Below, piece after piece: positions 6,575 through 14,300 of a stretch of 16,006 nucleotides of DNA (its first letter is position 1; each line of letters opens with the position of its first letter). The notes under the pieces are model-generated. The model was not told the DNA's origin, did not search any database, and worked only from the letters and a program-made list of their open reading frames with translations. Origin of the DNA: CAYVFC01 sp964450715 (lineage in GTDB: Bacteria > Myxococcota_A > Polyangia > Polyangiales > JAFGIB01); the NCBI GenBank assembly GCA_964450715.1, contig CAYVFC010000171.1, forward strand, positions 1 through 16,006. The letters are read 5' to 3'. The position numbers and the translations under genes are program-made.

Positions 6575-8161
6575 ATGCGATTCATCCGTTCCCACCAGAT
6601 CAAGCCCGAAAACCGAGAGGGCCACGCCTCGGTATGGGCGGTTCCCGTTGCCATCGCCCTGCTCGCCGCCGCGAGCCTCACCCGGGCTCAGCCCTCCCCT
6701 CCGGCTAACCAGGAGGCGGAAACGGGCGGCGAGCCGGCAGGGCAAAGGATCGACGCCCAAGACGCCGATACCGAGGGGCCGGAGCCCCGGAGCGGCGAGC
6801 CCGACGAGCCGGACGCCGTTAGCTTCCGGGCCGACGGCGAGCGCCCGCCGGTCCGGGATCTGGACACGACCCTTTCCGGAAGGTCGCAGTCCGAGCTCTT
6901 CCTGCAGCGGCCTCGCATCCGCAACCTGGGCGACGGCACCTATGTCCTCTGGACCGATCCGGACATCTACCCCTTCTACCAGACCCTCTCGCTACGGGCA
7001 GACCAGGTCCTGCATCGCGGGTTGTCGGTCCACTTCGAAGGCTGGGCCGGACTGGACCTGGCGGACGTACATTTCGACCAAAGGCTGGTGGGAGATCCCA
7101 CCTACCTGTACCTGCAGTTCCGCGAGCTGGGAATCGATGCCCGAGCGGGGAGACAGATGGTTTTCACCGGCGTATCCCGCGGGCTTCACCTGGACGGCAT
7201 ATACGCGTCGTACCAGTCACCGATCTACCTGGGGGTGGAAGCGCTGGGCGGGGTTCAGGTCACGCCGGACCGCGGCCCGCACTGGTACCGCGAGCAACCG
7301 CAGGTCGGCTTCGACGACTTCAACGCGGGCTTCAGCGACTGGGAGCGGCCCGGCGAGTACGCAGTCGGCGGCCGCGTCTTCTACCGCCGGACGGGAGTGG
7401 TCTCGGCCGGGATGTCGTTTCTACATACCACCGAGCTCGAAGAGGTCGAGCGGCAGCTGCTGGGCACAGACCTCTATTTGACCCCGGTATCGTGGATGGA
7501 AGCGAGCGGGCTGGCCTCCTACGACTTGGTCGGCGCGGGCGTACAGGAGATCGACCTGGGGCTTACTTTCTACCCGCTCGATCCGCTCTCGCTGGGGATC
7601 GATTTCCGGCACGCCGATCCCACGCTCTTTCTCTCCCACATGTCCATCTTCTCGATCTTCTCCTCGGAGACCTATGACGCGGTGGGCGGCACGGTACGGG
7701 TAGAGCCGCTCGGGTGGCTGGAGGTTTACGGGGGGTACCACCACCGCCTCTACGGCTACACCGAGCGCGGAGCCGAGGCGAGCGACCACGGCTACGAAAT
7801 CGACGCCGGCGTATCGAGCCGCTACGGGGCGCAAAAGCAGGGCCGCCTGCTGCTGCAGTACCGCAGGCTCTCCCAGAGCGAGAACGCCATACACCAGATG
7901 AGGGCCGGCGCCATCGTCCCCTTCTGGCTTCCGGGCCTGAGGGCGACGGCCAACCTCTACCTGGACCTGTTCGACCGGAGCGTGGCCGGCGAGACGCTCG
8001 GGCTACTGGGCGACCTCGGCCTCTTCTACGGTACCGGCTCGCTGCAGGCAGGGGGCTCGCTGACGGCGGGCACCACCCCCTACGACCGGAACGAGATCCG
8101 GGGCGTGCTCCGCTTCGCCTACAACTTCGACTACCACTTCAACGAACGGAGGCAGCCGTGA
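6575..8161 (+). CDS. Cysteine-free outer-membrane beta-barrel protein, candidate porin of a porin-cytochrome conduit
   Basis: 528 residues from the ATG at 6575. A long n-region is followed by a hydrophobic core (VWAVPVAIALLAAASLTRAQ) that looks like a Sec signal peptide cleaved after ALTRA-type residues. The mature N-terminus is an acidic, Pro/Gly/Glu-rich linker of about 60 residues. The rest is dominated by alternating, aromatic-flanked strands typical of outer-membrane barrels (for example LTFYPLDPLSLGIDFRHADP), and near the C-terminus comes GVLRFAYNFDYHF followed by five extra residues. The mature protein has no cysteine, so it lacks the CXXC seen in MtrB-type barrels. Its stop overlaps the GTG of the 13-haem cytochrome by 4 bp, behind GGAGG. 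I infer a barrel that houses or supports that cytochrome. The start is uncertain: an in-frame ATG also lies at 6518. Confidence 0.72.
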   Translation: MRFIRSHQIKPENREGHASVWAVPVAIALLAAASLTRAQPSPPANQEAETGGEPAGQRIDAQDADTEGPEPRSGEPDEPDAVSFRADGERPPVRDLDTTLSGRSQSELFLQRPRIRNLGDGTYVLWTDPDIYPFYQTLSLRADQVLHRGLSVHFEGWAGLDLADVHFDQRLVGDPTYLYLQFRELGIDARAGRQMVFTGVSRGLHLDGIYASYQSPIYLGVEALGGVQVTPDRGPHWYREQPQVGFDDFNAGFSDWERPGEYAVGGRVFYRRTGVVSAGMSFLHTTELEEVERQLLGTDLYLTPVSWMEASGLASYDLVGAGVQEIDLGLTFYPLDPLSLGIDFRHADPTLFLSHMSIFSIFSSETYDAVGGTVRVEPLGWLEVYGGYHHRLYGYTERGAEASDHGYEIDAGVSSRYGAQKQGRLLLQYRRLSQSENAIHQMRAGAIVPFWLPGLRATANLYLDLFDRSVAGETLGLLGDLGLFYGTGSLQAGGSLTAGTTPYDRNEIRGVLRFAYNFDYHFNERRQP

Positions 8162-9213
8162 GCTCTCACCTCGCGCGCGGCCCCGGAACGGCGCTGGCGG
8201 CCCTGGCCGCCCTGGCGGCCTGCTCGGTTTTCGCGCCCAAGGTCCGGGATAGTATTCTCTTCTCGCACCGGCAGCACGTGAAAGACGAGCAACTGCAGTG
8301 CGAAGAGTGCCACGCCGACATCGTGAACGATACGGAGAGAAAAGTGCAGGCGATCCCCGGCAAGCAGGCTTGCGCCGACTGCCACGAAGTCGAGGACGAG
8401 GAGAGTTGCGGCGAGTGCCACCGCCGAGCCGATTCACCCTCGAGCTGGGATCGACCCGGACCGGCGCACCTCTGGTTCTCGCACGAGCGTCACCAGCAGC
8501 GGAAGATCGTCTGCGGCACCTGCCACCGGCGCATCTCCGGCAACAACGACATCAGCCCCGAGCGGCGCGACCTGCCCGGCCACGACGAGTGCGAGACCTG
8601 TCACGGCGACGACCTTCGGACGGGGCGCTGTGCCCTCTGCCACCGGCAGCTTCACATCTACACGCGCAAGCCCGAGACCCTTTACTCGCACCGGCCCGGA
8701 TTCTTCGAACGGCACGGACGGCAAGCCGCGGCCGGCGGCGAGCAGCTCTGCTCGACCTGTCATGATCAGACTTTCTGCGCCGACTGCCATGCCCGTACCC
8801 GGACCCTGGCCCCGGCCATCCGCTTTCCGGATAGAGTCGACCGCTCCTTCGTACATCGCGGCGACTTCAGGTCGCGCCATGCGCTGGAGTCCAGGACCGG
8901 GGATACGAGATGCCTGAAGTGCCACGGCCGCAGCTTCTGCGCGGCCTGCCACGAAAAGCAAGGGCTGGGAGGGCGCCTGGGAACCCGCAGCCCCCACCCG
9001 ATGCCCTTTGTCGGGCACAGCCGGGCCGCGCGCCGCCGTATCGCCGAGTGCGCGGCCTGTCACGACCAGGGCGCGGCGTCGAGCTGCGCCCGGCCGGGTT
9101 GCCACGGAAACGCCGGCGGGCGGCGGGGCATCAACCCGCACCCGCCGGGCTGGAAGCCACCGGTCAGCGCGGGCGAGCGGAGCTCGCACAGGATGTGCGG
9201 TATATGCCATTGA
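8158..9213 (+). CDS. Lipoprotein multihaem cytochrome c, 13 haem-binding motifs
   Basis: 351 residues. The GTG start has GGAGG five bases upstream and overlaps the barrel stop (GTGA). The signal peptide ends in LAAC with the lipidation Cys at 22. Twelve CXXCH motifs begin at residues 48, 72, 84, 119, 145, 158, 198, 207, 252, 261, 298 and 347. One CX4CH (CARPGCH) begins at 310. The last CXXCH is the very C-terminus. About 15 further His residues follow the lipidation site, enough for bis-His ligation of 13 haems, and two FSHxxH segments precede haem motifs as in c7/c3-like cytochromes. Haem would be attached in the periplasm by the Ccm/Ccs system. With an outer-membrane barrel on each side, the likely role is electron transfer through or across the outer membrane; the partner and direction are not shown by sequence. 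Confidence 0.93.
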   Translation: MSSHLARGPGTALAALAALAACSVFAPKVRDSILFSHRQHVKDEQLQCEECHADIVNDTERKVQAIPGKQACADCHEVEDEESCGECHRRADSPSSWDRPGPAHLWFSHERHQQRKIVCGTCHRRISGNNDISPERRDLPGHDECETCHGDDLRTGRCALCHRQLHIYTRKPETLYSHRPGFFERHGRQAAAGGEQLCSTCHDQTFCADCHARTRTLAPAIRFPDRVDRSFVHRGDFRSRHALESRTGDTRCLKCHGRSFCAACHEKQGLGGRLGTRSPHPMPFVGHSRAARRRIAECAACHDQGAASSCARPGCHGNAGGRRGINPHPPGWKPPVSAGERSSHRMCGICH

Positions 9214-10073
9214 TGGGAACCCGAATGAAATGGACTACCACGCCGGTAGCGGTTCTACTGTCCGCCGCGCTGTTGCTCCTGGTTTCCCGGGCGAGCGCCG
9301 ACGCGGGCGGGCAGGAGACGAGCCCGGGCCAGAGCGCCCTTCGGGCCGAGATCGCCTTCACCCTGGAGGACGAGCCCCGCTCCTCGCTTCTGGTTTTCTC
9401 CCCGCTGCTGGCCGGCCGCTACGCGCTCGAATGCTTCTCGCTGGGGCTCGACTGGGGCTTCGCTACCGCGGCGGCGAGCCCCGAGCAAGGGGACGGCCAG
9501 GCGGTCTTTGCCGCGGGCAACCCCTTTCTCTCCCTGCTGTTGCGGTGCGGCGACGAGCGCACGAGCTGGACGGCCGGCCTGGGGGGCACGGCGCCCGCGG
9601 CCTGGGTGAGCACCGGAGCGGATGCACGGCTGCAGCGGGCGGCCTACAATTACGCCATGGGCATGCGAGGACTCTGGGACAGCTGGTTGTGGGCCCCGGA
9701 GCACACCAGCGCGGTCGCGCTGTTCGAGATCGACCATCTCGCCGGCAAGCGGGTGAGGTTGAGCGGTGACGCCGGCGCGGCGCTGTTGATCCCGGTGGGG
9801 GACTACGATGACGAGGTTGACCTTTTCCTGCAAACGGCCGCCGGAGCGGGATTCGTTTTCGGTGTCGCCAGCGCCGGATGCCACCTGCGGCTGGTACTGA
9901 TGCCCACGCTAACGGAAGACATGGCCCAGCTCTCCATCGTGCCCTGGGTTCGCATCGACCCGGAGGGCGGATTCGCGGCCTTCTCGCTGCTGTTCAACCT
10001 GGATGAGCCGCTGGGAGGCGGATACGGGATGCAGATGTTCGGAGGGCATCTGGGCGGGGGAGTGAGGTTCTAG
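9213..10073 (+). CDS. Exported small beta-barrel-like protein in the cytochrome operon
   Basis: 286 residues from the ATG at 9213, which shares its A with the cytochrome stop (TGATG). An in-frame ATG at 9225 is the alternative and gives a more classical signal peptide (MKWTTTPVAVLLSAALLLLV, cleaved near SRASADA). The mature part is Gly-rich with alternating hydrophobic strands and ends HLGGGVRF. A terminal Phe is typical of the beta-signal recognised by the Bam complex. It holds a few Cys but no CXXCH. It probably sits in the outer membrane next to the cytochrome and first barrel. Its family is not recognised, and it could instead be a periplasmic beta-sandwich. Confidence 0.75.
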   Translation: MGTRMKWTTTPVAVLLSAALLLLVSRASADAGGQETSPGQSALRAEIAFTLEDEPRSSLLVFSPLLAGRYALECFSLGLDWGFATAAASPEQGDGQAVFAAGNPFLSLLLRCGDERTSWTAGLGGTAPAAWVSTGADARLQRAAYNYAMGMRGLWDSWLWAPEHTSAVALFEIDHLAGKRVRLSGDAGAALLIPVGDYDDEVDLFLQTAAGAGFVFGVASAGCHLRLVLMPTLTEDMAQLSIVPWVRIDPEGGFAAFSLLFNLDEPLGGGYGMQMFGGHLGGGVRF

Positions 10074-10075
10074 TG

Positions 10076-11281
10076 ATGGGTACGTCGACCATCGGTTCTC
10101 TGCTACCTCTGTTTGGATTCTTGCTGGCCATCGGGTGCTTCGAACAGCGGCTGGAGCCTTGCGATGTTCGTCAGACGGATTGCCAGCAGGACGTCTTTCT
10201 TACCCTGCAAATGCTGCGGGGCGATGGCTGGAACGTCTTCACCGAGATGCCGCCGGTCGAGACCATCACCTGGGAGCAGTTCCGGGACATGCTGCTCTCG
10301 TCGGTAAGCGACGAGGAGCAACCGCCCGATCCCTGGGACGCGGCCCTGCGCCTGCTCTCCCTCATCCCGCCCGAGAGCTCGGCGGCCGAGGCCTCGGCCG
10401 AGGTGTTAATCTCGGACGTGATCGCTTACTACTCGTATGCGACCAGAAGCGTGACGGTGATCGATCGCACGGATCTGCCGGACTCGGAAGAGGAGGAACC
10501 GCGGGACCGGGCTTATGAGACCGAGATCCTCGCCCACGAGTTCGTGCACGCCATCCAGGACCGCGAGATCGGGCGACCGAACCCTTACGCCACGGTCGAC
10601 GAGGCATTCTCCCGCGACGCCCACGTGGAGGGCGAGGCCGTCCTCTACGAGATTCTGCTCGGCCTTTACATGGCCGACGTCTCCCCCCAGCGCGTCGACT
10701 GGGACGGCTTTTACGACAAGATTCTGGGCGACGTTAGGCGCGCCGTGGTCGAGTCCAGCGCTCCTTTCTACACGGCGCAGGAGCTGGTCTATCCCCTGGG
10801 GGCGGAGCACCTGACCCGACGCTACCTGCAGGGCGGAAACGCCGCGCTCCGCACCGCCTACGCGGATCGCCTCTCCACCGGGGCGGCCTACATGGAAAAC
10901 GCGGACTCCGATTGGCAGCGCGAAGCGCCACCGGTCGACTGCCTCTTCTCCGAGCCCGAGGGTCTGGAGCTGTACGGCATCACCGCCATGGGCGCGCCGG
11001 TCGCCTACGCCTTCCTGACCGCGGCGGGCGCGGAGGACGCCGAGGCCTGGGATGCGTCCCTTGCCTGGCAGGATGATTTGATCCTGGTATACGCCGACGA
11101 GTCGGGCGAAAGCGTCGCCTTTCTCTGGTGTCTGCGGTTTCGCGACGAGACCTCTGCCGAGGGCTTCATCGGCCACCTATCGCCGGACGACTATCGCCTG
11201 ATCGCCCGGCAGGGCGATCAGGTCGCCATCGCCGCCGCTACCGATGACCCCGGCCTGGCCGACTGGGACCCCGGTCTTTAA
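10076..11281 (+). CDS. Lipoprotein with HExxH zinc-metalloprotease motif
   Basis: 401 residues. The signal sequence FGFLLAIGC puts a lipobox Cys at 21. A gluzincin-like site is visible: HEFVH at 154-158 supplies two zinc His and the catalytic Glu, and EGEA at 185-188 supplies a likely third ligand Glu. HE-x-VHA(I/L)QD ... EGEA is the pattern of surface metalloproteases of the Hvo_1808 type; that assignment is from memory. The ATG at 10076 is preferred (GAGG eight bases upstream), although a GTG at 10073 overlaps the previous stop. It is the last gene of the conduit operon. It could act in assembly or turnover of envelope partners, or on external substrates; sequence does not decide. Its stop overlaps the convergent MOSC-MogA stop. 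Confidence 0.85.
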   Translation: MGTSTIGSLLPLFGFLLAIGCFEQRLEPCDVRQTDCQQDVFLTLQMLRGDGWNVFTEMPPVETITWEQFRDMLLSSVSDEEQPPDPWDAALRLLSLIPPESSAAEASAEVLISDVIAYYSYATRSVTVIDRTDLPDSEEEEPRDRAYETEILAHEFVHAIQDREIGRPNPYATVDEAFSRDAHVEGEAVLYEILLGLYMADVSPQRVDWDGFYDKILGDVRRAVVESSAPFYTAQELVYPLGAEHLTRRYLQGGNAALRTAYADRLSTGAAYMENADSDWQREAPPVDCLFSEPEGLELYGITAMGAPVAYAFLTAAGAEDAEAWDASLAWQDDLILVYADESGESVAFLWCLRFRDETSAEGFIGHLSPDDYRLIARQGDQVAIAAATDDPGLADWDPGL

Positions 11282-12213
11282 TGCGTATCCAGGCCGTGGA
11301 GCATGTACGCGGTATGCTCCAGCGTCTTGAGGATCTCCTCCAGATACTCCCGGACGGCCTTCACGCTTCCCGGCAGGGTATAGATCTGAGTGGTGCCGCA
11401 AACAGCGGCCACGCTACGGCTTAGAAAAACCGAGGGTTTGTCGGCCCCGTACTTGATACGGATATTCTCCATGATGCCGGGGATGGTCTTGCCGCCCAGT
11501 CCGGCCACGGTTTCCGGCGCGATATCCCGCGGCCCCACCCCGGTGCTGCCCAGGGTGAGGACCACGTCCGTCCCCGCCTGAAGCGCCTCGCACAGCAACT
11601 GCCCGAGCCGGTCGGCGTCGTCGGGCAACAAGTCGCTCTCGATACGGTAATGCCAGCGCTTGTCGGAGAAGAAGCGCTCCAGGATCTCGACTGCCTCTTT
11701 TCCGGAGCGGTCCCCGTACTCGCCGGCAAAGGCGCGGTCGCTGAGGGTGACGATCCGCACGCGAAAGGGTCGGGGCCGGTGCTCGACGACATCCCCCGCC
11801 CGCACCGCTCCCGGCTTCAGCACCCGGCAGAAGACCCCTTGCCTGGGCATGACGCAGTCGCCTACCTCGCGGAAGATGGCGCAGGTGGAGCCGTGGCACT
11901 TCTTTCCGATCTGGGTGAGCTCCAGCTCCGCCTCGCCCACCCGGAAGCGGTCCAGAACCGCGGCCTGACCCAGATTCACGCCTTTGATGGTGATATTCTC
12001 GGCGAACTCTCCCGGCTGGATCTTCCGCTCCGCCCGCTCGGAGAAGGCCTCGACGTCCTCCCAGCCCAGCAGGCTCACCTGGCGGTGCCAGGCGCCGGCG
12101 TGGGCATCGCCGGCGATCCCTCGCTCGTCCAGCGCGATCGCGTCGACCGGATGCTTTACCGTGCCCTTGCGCTCGGAGATGTTGACCGAGACCACCTCGC
12201 CTCTCTCCGTCAT
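11278..12213 (-). CDS. MOSC domain-MogA/MoaB fusion, molybdenum cofactor protein
   Basis: 311 residues. The N-terminal 145 residues form a MOSC domain with the conserved Cys region KKCHGSTCAIF at 105-114; MOSC domains handle sulfur or bind Moco. Residues about 150-311 form a MogA/MoaB-type molybdopterin adenylyltransferase with LTLGSTGVGPRDIAPET (219-235) and IYTLPGSVKAVREY (277-290). The product would adenylylate molybdopterin before molybdate insertion by MoeA. The usual TGGTG is LGSTG here. The start is ATG 12213: AGGAGG ends six bases before it, whereas the ATG at 12219 directly abuts that Shine-Dalgarno. It is the last gene of the moeA-moaA-like operon, with its start 3 bp after the previous stop. 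Confidence 0.93.
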   Translation of the reverse strand: MTERGEVVSVNISERKGTVKHPVDAIALDERGIAGDAHAGAWHRQVSLLGWEDVEAFSERAERKIQPGEFAENITIKGVNLGQAAVLDRFRVGEAELELTQIGKKCHGSTCAIFREVGDCVMPRQGVFCRVLKPGAVRAGDVVEHRPRPFRVRIVTLSDRAFAGEYGDRSGKEAVEILERFFSDKRWHYRIESDLLPDDADRLGQLLCEALQAGTDVVLTLGSTGVGPRDIAPETVAGLGGKTIPGIMENIRIKYGADKPSVFLSRSVAAVCGTTQIYTLPGSVKAVREYLEEILKTLEHTAYMLHGLDTH

Positions 12214-12215
12214 CT

Positions 12216-13016
12216 TCATCCTCCTATACCGTGCATCCAGTCGTGCGTACAGCTGCGCCCGACCTCGGGCTTGTGCTCGACCGCTTGGCGCAGGGCCTGC
12301 TCGGGGCCGAGATCTCTGACGTCGTAGCTCAGATCGGAGAAGAGACAGGGGCGGATGCGGCCGTCGCTGGACAGCCGCAAGCGGTTACACCTGCGGCAGT
12401 CGCCACCCGAGCCGCCCTGTACTACCGAGAACTCCCCGCTGGCGAAATCCATGTGAGGTATGGTCCGCAGCTGCAGCCCCTGCTCGAGGGCGTATCGCTG
12501 CACCGAGAGCCGGTCCGCCTCCCCGCACGGCCCGCCGGTCACGCAGTTGAGCTTGACCGGCTCCAGCCCGACCGCGCGCGCCTCGGTGATGCCCGCCAGC
12601 ACCCGGCTTACCTCTCCCCCTCGGGTCAGCTGCCGATAGCTGTCCGGGTCGGTGGTGTCCAGGCTCACGTTCACCCGTTTCAACCCGGCCCGCCCGAGCT
12701 CCCGGGCGTGCTGCTGCAGCAGCACGCCGTTGGTGGACAAGGCGAGGTCCTCGACGCCCCGGATCCGCGAGATGGCGGCCACCAGCCCGGAGATATCGCG
12801 ACGGACCAGCGGTTCGCCGCCGGTAAGCCTGACCTTGCGCACTCCCAGTCGTACCGCCTGGTCGACCACCGCCACGATCTCCTCGAAGGAGAGGATCCGG
12901 TCGCGCGGCAACAGCTTCACACCCTCCGGTCCCACGCAGTAGCGGCAGCGGAGGTTGCAGCGGTCGGTCACCGAAACCCGCAGATAGCTGATCTCCCGGC
13001 CGAACCGGTCCTTCAC
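12216..13016 (-). CDS. Short MoaA-like radical SAM protein
   Basis: 266 residues, against about 320-340 for typical MoaA. The N-terminal radical SAM cluster motif CNLRCRYC lies at 20-27 and the SAM-binding GGEP at 66-69. The C-terminal second-cluster motif CRRCNRLRL...CLF has Cys at 207, 210 and 224, and the chain ends in the Gly-Gly characteristic of MoaA. MoaA and MoaC convert GTP to cPMP in the first Moco step. About 50-60 residues are missing between the strand near 185 and the second cluster; the usual RFIELM segment is replaced by LRTIPHMD. The GTG start at 13016 has GAGGAG seven bases upstream and overlaps the moeA stop by 4 bp. It is either a compact MoaA or a MoaA paralogue with an altered substrate. 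Confidence 0.85.
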   Translation of the reverse strand: MKDRFGREISYLRVSVTDRCNLRCRYCVGPEGVKLLPRDRILSFEEIVAVVDQAVRLGVRKVRLTGGEPLVRRDISGLVAAISRIRGVEDLALSTNGVLLQQHARELGRAGLKRVNVSLDTTDPDSYRQLTRGGEVSRVLAGITEARAVGLEPVKLNCVTGGPCGEADRLSVQRYALEQGLQLRTIPHMDFASGEFSVVQGGSGGDCRRCNRLRLSSDGRIRPCLFSDLSYDVRDLGPEQALRQAVEHKPEVGRSCTHDWMHGIGG

Positions 13017-14227
13017 CTGAGCTCTCCTCTCAGGGGCATGAAGGCCACCTTTTCGCCTGCCGCGAGCTCGGTCACCCCCCTGGGGACCGCGAATAGACCG
13101 TCGGCCTCGGCCAGGGCCAGCAGGTGCGCCGATCCGTGGAACTCCACCTGTCGTAAAAATCCTTCCGCGCTCACCCGGCACGGCACGTATTCGAGCCGCT
13201 CGGCCTTGCGGCGCGAGAAGGGCGCCCCGAGGGGAAGCTGGATATGGCGGGCCTGGGCCTGGCAGCCCGTCATCAAACCTGCCGCTCGCACCACGTAGAG
13301 GTGAAAGGCCACGTAGACCGAGACCGGATTGCCCGGAAGACCGAAGACGGCCTTGCCCGGGGCCGAGGCAAAGGTCATCGGCTTGCCCGGCTTGGTCGCC
13401 ACCCGGTCGAAGTGGCGGGTCAGGCCAGCGGAAAGCAGCGCCTCGCCCACGAAGTCGTAGTCGCCGACCGACACGCCGCCGGAGACGATGACGATGTCCG
13501 CCTCGCGAAGCGCCTGCTCGAGCGCGGCGACCGTGGCCGAGAAATCGTCGGGCACCTGGCGATTGATGGTTACCCGCAGCTGGTGCCGGCGGCAAAGCGC
13601 TCCCAGCAAAGGACCGTTGCTGTTCATGATCTTGCCGGGACCCAGCAGCTCGGGCGCGTCCACGATCTCGTCTCCGGTGCAGAGCACTGCCGCCCGCAAT
13701 CGCCGCGCCACCTCGACCTCGGTGATGCCGCAGCCGATCAGGTTGGCCAGGTGCAGCGGGCCCAGCAGAATCGGCGCGCGCAGCACCCGGTCGCCGGCCC
13801 GCACATCCTCCCCCTTCCGGCAGATATTAAGCGATCTATCCGCCGTATCCTCGACGCGCACGATCCCGTCGCTGGTGCTGGTGTACTCCTGCATCACTAC
13901 CCTGCCCGTGCCCTCGGGCACGGGAGCCCCGGTCATCACCCGGGTGGCCGTGCCCGGCTGAAGCCTCCGGGTGGGCACGCTGCCCGCGGCCACGGTCTCC
14001 AGCAGGCGATAGCTCTCGCGCTCGTCCCCTTGCAGCAGTGCGTAGCCGTCCATGGCCGACTTGTCGAAGGCCGGTAGATCCAGCCGCGAGTACTGGTCCT
14101 CGACCAGAACGCGCCCGTCCGCCTCGGTCACCGCGATCCGCTCCCGGGAAAGCTCCAGGGGACCGAGCGTCTCGTCCACTTTCGCGAGCGCCTCGGCCAG
14201 GGGGATCATGCTCCCTTTGTCGCTCAT
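13013..14227 (-). CDS. moeA: Molybdopterin molybdenumtransferase MoeA
   Basis: 404 residues, full family length. The family motifs appear in order: FDKSAMDGYAL (54-64), MTGAPVPEGTGRVVMQEYT (98-116), CTGDEIVDAPELLGPGKI with NSNG (183-205), IVSGGVSVGDYDF (247-259), KPGKPMTFAS (279-288) and FGLPGNPVSV (295-304). MeoA-type enzymes insert molybdate into adenylylated molybdopterin, acting after MogA, whose domain is encoded two genes downstream. The start chosen is ATG 14227, with TTGGAG six bases upstream; a TTG at 14239 lies inside that site and is unlikely. It is first gene of the minus-strand Moco operon, preceded by a ModE-like palindrome about 50 bp upstream. Confidence 0.95.
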   Translation of the reverse strand: MSDKGSMIPLAEALAKVDETLGPLELSRERIAVTEADGRVLVEDQYSRLDLPAFDKSAMDGYALLQGDERESYRLLETVAAGSVPTRRLQPGTATRVMTGAPVPEGTGRVVMQEYTSTSDGIVRVEDTADRSLNICRKGEDVRAGDRVLRAPILLGPLHLANLIGCGITEVEVARRLRAAVLCTGDEIVDAPELLGPGKIMNSNGPLLGALCRRHQLRVTINRQVPDDFSATVAALEQALREADIVIVSGGVSVGDYDFVGEALLSAGLTRHFDRVATKPGKPMTFASAPGKAVFGLPGNPVSVYVAFHLYVVRAAGLMTGCQAQARHIQLPLGAPFSRRKAERLEYVPCRVSAEGFLRQVEFHGSAHLLALAEADGLFAVPRGVTELAAGEKVAFMPLRGELR

Positions 14228-14276
14228 GGCTTGCTCCAACCGCCCTATCTACCGGGCCGTCACCGATCCAGAAGCT

Positions 14277-14300
14277 CGTTATCTCCATCCGGGCATAACG
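14277..14300. promoter_or_regulatory. ModE-like operator, CGTTAT-N12-ATAACG
   Basis: Perfect inverted arms CGTTAT (14277-14282) and ATAACG (14295-14300) separated by 12 bp. The E. coli modA operator, as I recall it, has the same half-sites and spacing. The site lies between moeA and the plus-strand Moco-associated genes and overlaps the possible moeA -10 region. Molybdate-dependent repression by a ModE-type regulator is the natural inference. Confidence 0.7.

Noticed and set aside
8434..9210. Long minus-strand open frame opposite the cytochrome gene
   Set aside because: The plus strand carries 13 haem motifs; the opposite frame is open only because of high GC content.
13017..13595. Upstream extension of the MoaA-like frame into moeA
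   Set aside because: GTG 13016 has a strong Shine-Dalgarno and a 4-bp overlap with the moeA stop, and homology begins at KDRFGREISYLR; the upstream residues are a shadow of moeA.
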